A DNA stretch of 11,259 nt from NCBI GenBank assembly GCA_027081375.1, contig JALWKR010000247.1, forward strand, positions 1 through 11,259, read 5' to 3'. Under the pieces are notes generated by a model. That model saw nothing but the letters and a program-made list of their open reading frames with translations, was not told the origin of the DNA and did not search any database. The stretch comes from Persephonella sp. Its GTDB lineage: Bacteria; Aquificota; Aquificia; Aquificales; Hydrogenothermaceae. Below are positions 7,996 through 11,259 of this stretch, in pieces; the stretch's first letter is position 1, and every line of letters begins with the position of its first letter. A program made the translations under genes and the position numbers.

Positions 7996-8008
7996 AATTC
8001 ACTCTCCC
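7996..8008 (-). promoter_or_regulatory. Extended Shine-Dalgarno element of fliE
   Basis: The minus-strand sequence GGGAGAGTGAATT occupies the 14-nt gap between the flgC stop (8010-8012) and the fliE ATG, leaving only one extra base. It is identical over 13 nt to the element before fliF. Confidence 0.75.
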
Positions 8009-8009
8009 T

Positions 8010-8420
8010 TTATACTCTTAGTATATCAATTGTTTTGATTAACATATCCTTATGAGTATTAAATGCAGTTAAGTTTGCTTCGTATGTTCTTATAGCAGAC
8101 ATTATATCAACCATTTCTCTTACAGGATCCACATTAGGATAATATACATATCCATTTTCATCTGCATCAGGATTTCCAGGCTCATATCTTGCTTTTAAAG
8201 GAGACATATCAGGTTGAATTTTAGATACTCTTACTTTGTATAAAGGAATATCTCCAGAATTATCAAGAACTGTTTCAAAAACAGGAACTTTTCTTCTGTA
8301 AGGATTTCCAGTTCCGTCGTTTGTGGAATTTACATTTGCAAGATTACTAGATGCTATATCTATTCTTACTCTCTGAACCTGCATTCCTGTTATAGATACC
8401 TCAAGTCCCTTAAAAATCAT
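8010..8420 (-). CDS. flgC: FlgC, proximal rod protein
   Basis: FlgC is one of the proximal rod subunits spanning the periplasm between MS ring and distal rod. The 136-aa product has the conserved rod N-terminus (GMQVQRVRIDIASSNLANVN, about 12-31) and the FlgC C-terminal block VDPVREMVDIMSAIRTYEAN followed by a final helix (TAFNTHKDMLIKTIDILRV). The middle SPLKARYEPGNPDADENGYVYYPN is also typical of FlgC. The start ATG (8418-8420) has GGGAGAG 5 nt upstream. It is the first flagellar gene of the operon; the usual flgB partner is absent upstream, where yjbQ lies instead. Confidence 0.95.
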   Translation of the reverse strand: MIFKGLEVSITGMQVQRVRIDIASSNLANVNSTNDGTGNPYRRKVPVFETVLDNSGDIPLYKVRVSKIQPDMSPLKARYEPGNPDADENGYVYYPNVDPVREMVDIMSAIRTYEANLTAFNTHKDMLIKTIDILRV

Positions 8421-8432
8421 AATTTCTCTCCC
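8421..8432 (-). promoter_or_regulatory. Shine-Dalgarno element of flgC, variant of the operon repeat
   Basis: On the minus strand GGGAGAGAAATT precedes the flgC ATG. It is the same element as before fliE and fliF but lacks the TG of GTGAATT. Confidence 0.6.
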
Positions 8433-8446
8433 TTCTTATTTTATTA

Positions 8447-8471
8447 TTCCTTTCGCTACTTATGAAAGGAA
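8447..8471 (-). other. Stem-loop between yjbQ and flgC
   Basis: TTCCTTTC (8447-8454) and GAAAGGAA (8464-8471) form a perfect 8-bp hairpin with a 9-nt loop in the 77-nt gap. No U-run follows on the minus strand, so it is a poor intrinsic terminator. It may instead be an RNA-processing or mRNA-end-protecting structure at the head of the flagellar message. No convincing promoter for flgC could be recognised in this gap. Confidence 0.45.
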
Positions 8472-8497
8472 ATTTAATATTAAAGTTATAGAAAAAT

Positions 8498-8896
8498 TTA
8501 ATCTTCTATGATTTTAACAATAACCTTTCTATCTCTAGGTCCGTCAAATTCTGCGAAAAATATACCCTGCCACGTTCCCAACATTAACTTTCCATTTTTT
8601 ATTGGAACAAAAGTGTTAGTTCCAACTAAAATAGATTTTATATGAGCAGCGGCATTACCTTCAATATGTTTATAGCTATCTTCCCATGGAATGAGTTTTT
8701 CTAAAGTCTGCTCAATATCCCATTTAACATCTGGATCAGCATTTTCATTTATAAATATTCCTGCAGTTGTATGAGGAACATATAAATAACATATTCCATT
8801 TTCTACTCCACTTTCATCAACTATTTCCTGTACAGCATTTGTTATATCTTCAAAATGAGTTCTCTTCTGTGTAACTACCTCAAGATATTTAAGCAT
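8498..8896 (-). CDS. yjbQ: YjbQ / UPF0047 family protein
   Basis: This is a small, very widely conserved trimeric family. E. coli YjbQ has weak thiamine-phosphate-synthase activity, but the physiological role is unsettled. Visible signatures are HTTAGI (42-47), NEN (50-52), [11 protein letters not shown] (77-87) and [16 protein letters not shown] (106-121), all in the expected order. The conserved His and Glu residues of the pocket are present. The start is taken at the ATG 8894-8896 (132 aa, the family's normal length), with GGAGGA about 9 nt upstream. A longer reading from 8974 would add 26 residues foreign to the family, would contain this ribosome site, and would run over the start of the divergent nuclease gene. 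It may be cotranscribed with flgC (77 nt downstream). Confidence 0.93.
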   Translation of the reverse strand: MLKYLEVVTQKRTHFEDITNAVQEIVDESGVENGICYLYVPHTTAGIFINENADPDVKWDIEQTLEKLIPWEDSYKHIEGNAAAHIKSILVGTNTFVPIKNGKLMLGTWQGIFFAEFDGPRDRKVIVKIIED

Positions 8897-8920
8897 TTTT
8901 CTATATCCTCCAGTATATCT

Positions 8921-8949
8921 GATATAATTTTTTAAATATTTTATGACAG
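8921..8949 (-). promoter_or_regulatory. Possible promoter for yjbQ
   Basis: On the minus strand CTGTCA (8944-8949), a 17-nt spacer and TATATC (8921-8926) lie just ahead of the yjbQ ribosome site. The match is moderate in a very AT-rich gap, so this is tentative. The -10 overlaps the proposed -10 of the divergent nuclease gene. Confidence 0.3.
8923..8928 (+). promoter_or_regulatory. Possible -10 box for the nuclease gene
   Basis: A perfect TATAAT lies 36 nt upstream of the nuclease ATG. The -35 position (8900-8905, TCTATA) is poor, so only the -10 is proposed. Confidence 0.3.
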
Positions 8950-8964
8950 ATTGGAGAAATTTAA

Positions 8965-9573
8965 ATGAATTCAAAAAAGATTATTGGGATAGTTTTAGCT
9001 TTAGTTATTGCTATAGTTTCTTATATTTTAGAAGAGAAGATATTAAAAAAGCCTACATCTGAAACTTCAAAAACAACAGAAAAAACAACTCAGGTAATCC
9101 CTCCAGGAGAATACATAGCAAAAGTGGAAAAAATAGCTGACGGAGATACTCTAACTGTAAGGTTAGAAGATGGAAGAAAAGCAAAATTAAGGTTATTATG
9201 GATTGACACCCCTGAAAAAAATGAAGGTTACAAACTGCTTAAAGATGTAGAAAAGTGTGGAACTTCTAAAAGAAAAATGAGAGAAGCAGGACAAAAAGCA
9301 ACTGCTTATGCCAAAAGAAATTTTCATAAGGGAGATAGAGTAAAAGTTAAAATAGAAGGACAGGGTCATTTTAAAAGATATTTAGCTCTTATATGGAATA
9401 AGAAAGGTGAGCTTTACAACGAGGAAATAATAAAAGATGGTTACGCATGCATATATAGAAAGGCAAAATACCCTAAATATTTAGAAGATCTTCTTGAAAA
9501 TGCTAAAAAACACAGAAGAGGTCTATGGAAGGATTATTACGATATAATGAACTGTCTGTGTTACGGAAATTAA
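8965..9573 (+). CDS. Membrane-anchored staphylococcal-nuclease-like (thermonuclease) protein
   Basis: A 202-aa SNase-fold phosphodiesterase expected to cleave DNA/RNA in a Ca2+-dependent manner. Residues 5-21 form one hydrophobic segment after a short basic start (MNSKK), followed by a Ser/Thr/Lys linker (28-46); this suggests an uncleaved anchor with the enzyme in the periplasm. The nuclease domain begins near 49. Catalytic equivalents are all visible: DGD (59-61), Arg76 in [10 protein letters not shown]81-T82-P83-E84, and Arg138 in [10 protein letters not shown]. The closing [13 protein letters not shown] and RRGLWKD blocks are also family-typical. Cys98, Cys162, Cys197 and Cys199 could form disulfides if the domain is periplasmic. 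GGAGA lies 8 nt before the ATG. It is divergent from yjbQ and its stop overlaps the end of the small minus-strand ORF by 4 nt. Confidence 0.92.
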   Translation: MNSKKIIGIVLALVIAIVSYILEEKILKKPTSETSKTTEKTTQVIPPGEYIAKVEKIADGDTLTVRLEDGRKAKLRLLWIDTPEKNEGYKLLKDVEKCGTSKRKMREAGQKATAYAKRNFHKGDRVKVKIEGQGHFKRYLALIWNKKGELYNEEIIKDGYACIYRKAKYPKYLEDLLENAKKHRRGLWKDYYDIMNCLCYGN

Positions 9574-9737
9574 ACATATATATCTATAATATGTCCTTCT
9601 TTTTTCACTTCTTCTTTACTTTTTTCCTGTTTTTTTCTTTTTAATTTCCTTTGTTTATTTTCATATATGTTTTCTTGCTTTTTTTCGTCAGTTACAGGCT
9701 TAATATACGTCACTTCATCTAAAGTTATTTTGTTCAT
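9570..9737 (-). CDS. Small lysine-rich protein, 55 aa, unknown function
   Basis: A short ORF starting MNKITLDEVTYIKPVTDEKK and ending [11 protein letters not shown]. The middle (18-47) is almost all Lys, Glu, Gln, Arg and Asn, so it is probably helical or disordered; the ends are hydrophobic-patterned, and the GHIIDIYV tail looks like a short strand. No signal peptide or membrane segment is present. Support for it being real: an ATG at 9735-9737 with GGGGAT 7 nt upstream, a good promoter at 9773-9801 on the same strand, and a stop that just overlaps the convergent nuclease stop. I do not recognise the family. Small charged proteins with an 'IDI(x)V' tail are sometimes found with flagellar genes, but that link is only a guess. 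The A-rich coding could also arise by chance, and the RNA could act as an antisense or regulatory RNA instead. Confidence 0.55.
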   Translation of the reverse strand: MNKITLDEVTYIKPVTDEKKQENIYENKQRKLKRKKQEKSKEEVKKEGHIIDIYV

Positions 9738-9768
9738 AACTAAATCCCCACTTTTAGTTACTTACATA

Positions 9769-9788
9769 ATGAATAATAATCATTATCG
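9769..9788. promoter_or_regulatory. Fur box (iron-responsive operator)
   Basis: Positions 9774-9788 fit the 7-1-7 Fur motif TGATAATnATTATCA at 13 of 14 positions outside the centre, differing at the second base and at the last base; counted against the 19-bp consensus (9769-9787) it matches at 15 of 19. An inverted repeat ATAATGA (9766-9772) / TCATTAT (9780-9786) is also present. Because it covers the -10 of the minus-strand promoter, the expected effect is repression of the small ORF when iron is plentiful. PerR or Zur, which use related sites, cannot be excluded. Confidence 0.6.
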
Positions 9789-9801
9789 GTTTTTATGGCA
9801 A
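9773..9801 (-). promoter_or_regulatory. Promoter for the small 55-aa ORF
   Basis: On the minus strand TTGCCA (9796-9801), an exact 17-nt spacer (9779-9795) and TATTAT (9773-9778) form a good sigma-70-type promoter. Transcription would start near 9766, giving a leader of about 28 nt containing GGGGAT before the ATG. A Fur-box match covers the -10 and part of the spacer. Confidence 0.55.
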
Positions 9802-9833
9802 ATTTGCAAATGTGTCTTTGAAATTTTGCAAAA
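9798..9833. repeat. Paired TTTGCAAA palindromes
   Basis: Two palindromes, GCAAATTTGC (9798-9807, overlapping TTTGCAAA at 9803-9810) and TTTTGCAAAA (9824-9833), share a TTTGCAAA core. Their centres are 22 nt apart, about two helix turns, as expected for cooperative binding of a dimeric regulator. The first overlaps the -35 of the minus-strand promoter. Confidence 0.45.
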
Positions 9834-9968
9834 ATCAACTCTTCTAAATATTAAACTTTCTTGAAGATTACGTATTCTTTACTATCTTTAATATTATAGT
9901 AATATTTATGGCATAAATTTTGATTAAAGGTTTAATAGGAAGTTTCGAATATTCTATAAAGTATGGAA

Positions 9969-9997
9969 TTGACAATGTTATTATCATTTAATATGAT
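9969..9997 (+). promoter_or_regulatory. Strong sigma-70-type promoter of the porin gene
   Basis: A perfect TTGACA (9969-9974), an exact 17-nt spacer and TATGAT (9992-9997) stand 47 nt before the porin ATG; transcription would start near 10004. This is the best promoter in the window and fits an abundant outer-membrane protein. Confidence 0.8.
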
Positions 9998-9998
9998 A
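9982..9998. promoter_or_regulatory. Palindromic operator-like site over the porin promoter
   Basis: TATCAT-TTAAT-ATGATA is a 6-5-6 inverted repeat spanning the spacer and -10. The adjacent ATTATCA (9980-9986) equals the right half of the Fur motif, while the left half is poor (9 of 14 overall). A Fur-family or other dimeric repressor could bind here and block the promoter. Confidence 0.4.
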
Positions 9999-10031
9999 TA
10001 AAATTAGGGAAATTATAAAAAAATCATATTT

Positions 10032-10037
10032 AGGAGG
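10032..10037 (+). promoter_or_regulatory. Strong ribosome binding site of the porin gene
   Basis: AGGAGG with a 7-nt spacer (TTTCACC) to the ATG, the most consensus-like ribosome site in the window. Confidence 0.85.
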
Positions 10038-10044
10038 TTTCACC

Positions 10045-11235
10045 ATGAAAAAAATCTTAGGTTTGGCAGCAGCAGGACTTTTAGCAGTAAACGCAGCAAA
10101 TGCAGGAACTTTAACAGTAGCAAATTCTGACATTGTATTATATGGTGGTGTTTCTGCATCTTACGACTGGCAAAATACTGATCATGCAGTTTCAAACTTT
10201 GGAAATGACGGTAATAATGATAACTTCCATGTTTCAACGTTTGCTATTGGTTTAATGAAAAAAGCTGATGTTAATAGCCCAATAGGCTTTAATGCAGCAT
10301 TTGCATCTTTTGAGGCTCCTACATTAATAGCTTCTTCAGCTGTTGTAAATGGTGATAACTCATTACCACCAGAAGGAAAAAGACTTATTGCTTGGGGAAA
10401 TACTACAGATTTTAAACCTTGGCTCGCTTATGTAACAATTGCTCCAGTGGAAGGACTTTCTATTGATGCTGGTTTACTCTGGAATCAGTTTGGAGAAGCT
10501 CCTTTAACTATTTTAAATAGAAACTACACAAGAGGTATTTTATTTACAGGACACCCTGTAGCTTATGCTGGGGCAAGAGCTTCTTATGACTTTGGAATTG
10601 CTAAAGTTTACGTGGGATATAACCAAGGTCATGGTTTATTACAAGGAAGTTCTACTGGAGTTCTTGGATATGGTATCTCTGATGCGTGGGAAGCTGGTAT
10701 TGCATTTAACTTAAAAGACCTTGTTGGTGTAGGAGGAAAAGTAGCGTTACATACATATGATGAAGCTGAAGGAAGAAATCTTTATGTTCTTTGCACATCT
10801 GTAGATTTTGGAATTTTAGAATCTGGAATTGAAGTTGACTATACAACTTTAGATGATGCAGTAAAAAGATCAGCTACTGGAACAGGGCATTTCCTAGGGC
10901 ACGATGCAAAGGCTGATGACTCTGCATGGGGTGTAGCATTAAACATTAATATTGACCTTTTAGATGCACAAATTGCAAATGTAACATTCCCAATCAGAAT
11001 TGAATATGTTGATAATGGGGATTCTAATGATGCTTTTGGTAGTGGTATCTACTTAACTGGTAAAAAAGGAACTTGGTCATTTACAATCACTCCAACATGG
11101 AAACCTACTAAAAACACATTTGCAAGAGTTGAGCTTGGTTATGTATCAGCAGACCAAAAAGTATTTGTAGAAGATGATGGATCAACTAAAGACAGCAGAA
11201 CTGTAGCTGCTTTTGAAGCTGGATTTTTATTCTAA
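10045..11235 (+). CDS. Outer-membrane beta-barrel porin, BBP2/OmpL-like
   Basis: A 396-aa outer-membrane channel protein. A clear signal peptide (KK, then hydrophobic Ala/Leu/Gly, cleavage after ANA at residue 20) is followed by alternating hydrophobic/polar strands with many aromatic residues. The chain ends AAFEAGFLF with the terminal Phe that the BAM machinery recognises. The segment with WLAYVTIAPVEGLSIDAGLLW, then NRNYTRGILF (158-167) and an AGARASYDFGIAKVYVGYNQ strand pair resembles the 'putative beta-barrel porin-2, OmpL-like' family; this family call is by recognition only. A single Cys occurs near 250. The strong promoter and ribosome site suggest high expression, and a palindrome on the promoter suggests regulation, perhaps by iron. 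Transport specificity cannot be told from sequence. Only 24 nt follow the stop, without a terminator in view. Confidence 0.88.
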   Translation: MKKILGLAAAGLLAVNAANAGTLTVANSDIVLYGGVSASYDWQNTDHAVSNFGNDGNNDNFHVSTFAIGLMKKADVNSPIGFNAAFASFEAPTLIASSAVVNGDNSLPPEGKRLIAWGNTTDFKPWLAYVTIAPVEGLSIDAGLLWNQFGEAPLTILNRNYTRGILFTGHPVAYAGARASYDFGIAKVYVGYNQGHGLLQGSSTGVLGYGISDAWEAGIAFNLKDLVGVGGKVALHTYDEAEGRNLYVLCTSVDFGILESGIEVDYTTLDDAVKRSATGTGHFLGHDAKADDSAWGVALNINIDLLDAQIANVTFPIRIEYVDNGDSNDAFGSGIYLTGKKGTWSFTITPTWKPTKNTFARVELGYVSADQKVFVEDDGSTKDSRTVAAFEAGFLF

Positions 11236-11259
11236 GTATTTTATAAATCTTTTCAGTAG

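Larger units (their letters stand above)
9738..10044. other. Non-coding control region between the small ORF and the porin
   Basis: About 307 nt with no supported gene on either strand. From left to right it holds the ribosome site and promoter of the small ORF with a Fur box, paired TTTGCAAA palindromes, a palindrome AATATTA-TAG-TAATATT (9890-9906), overlapping TTCGAA and GAATATTC (9944-9954), and the porin promoter with its own palindrome and ribosome site. The stretch 9834-9960 between these contains nothing else I can interpret. Confidence 0.6.

Noticed and set aside
8897..8974. Extra 26 codons at the start of yjbQ
   Set aside because: They lie upstream of a good ribosome site, would overlap the divergent nuclease start and are not part of the conserved family length.
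9574..9607. ACATAT/ATATGT stem followed by a T-rich stretch as terminator for the nuclease gene
   Set aside because: Only 6 AT-rich pairs, and the T-run is explained by lysine codons of the small minus-strand ORF.
9667..9864. Plus-strand frame of 65 codons crossing the Fur box region
   Set aside because: No ribosome site, it spans the proposed promoter elements, and its composition (Cys/Phe/Ser/Ile-rich) looks random; the minus-strand 55-aa ORF is better supported.
10040..10237. Minus-strand frame opposite the porin start
   Set aside because: His/Leu-rich antisense shadow of the porin signal-peptide region.

Overview
The window looks like chromosome from a low-GC, flagellated, Gram-negative thermophile. 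The best guess is a member of Aquificota, family Hydrogenothermaceae (Persephonella/Sulfurihydrogenibium-like). This is inferred from AT-rich, Lys/Glu-rich coding, a condensed and rearranged flagellar cluster, and a BBP2-like outer-membrane porin; no sequence search was run. No rRNA, tRNA, CRISPR array, transposon or attachment site was seen.

Left part (1-1814). On the minus strand lie the first codons of an unidentified gene that runs off the left edge, then rsgA (ribosome-assembly GTPase) overlapping it by 10 nt. A stand-alone PrpE/PnkP-type metallophosphatase is transcribed divergently.

Centre (1815-8420, all minus strand). A compact flagellar operon reads flgC-fliE-fliF-fliH-fliI-flgD-flgE. 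It encodes rod protein, rod/MS-ring adaptor, MS ring, export stator, export ATPase, hook cap and hook, which together cover much of early basal-body and hook assembly. It ends in an intrinsic terminator at 1813-1853. fliG, fliJ, fliK and flgB are missing from the places they usually occupy. Four of the genes share an almost identical extended Shine-Dalgarno element, GGGAGAGTGAATT; fliF uses it with a TTG start, and in flgD it favours an ATG over an upstream in-frame GTG.

Right part (8421-11259). yjbQ (UPF0047) lies upstream of flgC on the minus strand. Divergent from it is a membrane-anchored staphylococcal-nuclease-like protein. Next comes a previously easy-to-miss 55-codon minus-strand ORF (9570-9737) with its own Shine-Dalgarno and a good promoter overlapped by a near-consensus Fur box. 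Then follows about 300 nt of non-coding DNA packed with palindromes, and finally a highly expressed-looking outer-membrane porin with a near-perfect sigma-70 promoter that itself overlaps a 17-bp palindrome.

The most interesting part is 9570-10044: a small lysine-rich ORF and a porin, transcribed away from each other, separated by a palindrome-rich control region that appears iron (Fur)-responsive.
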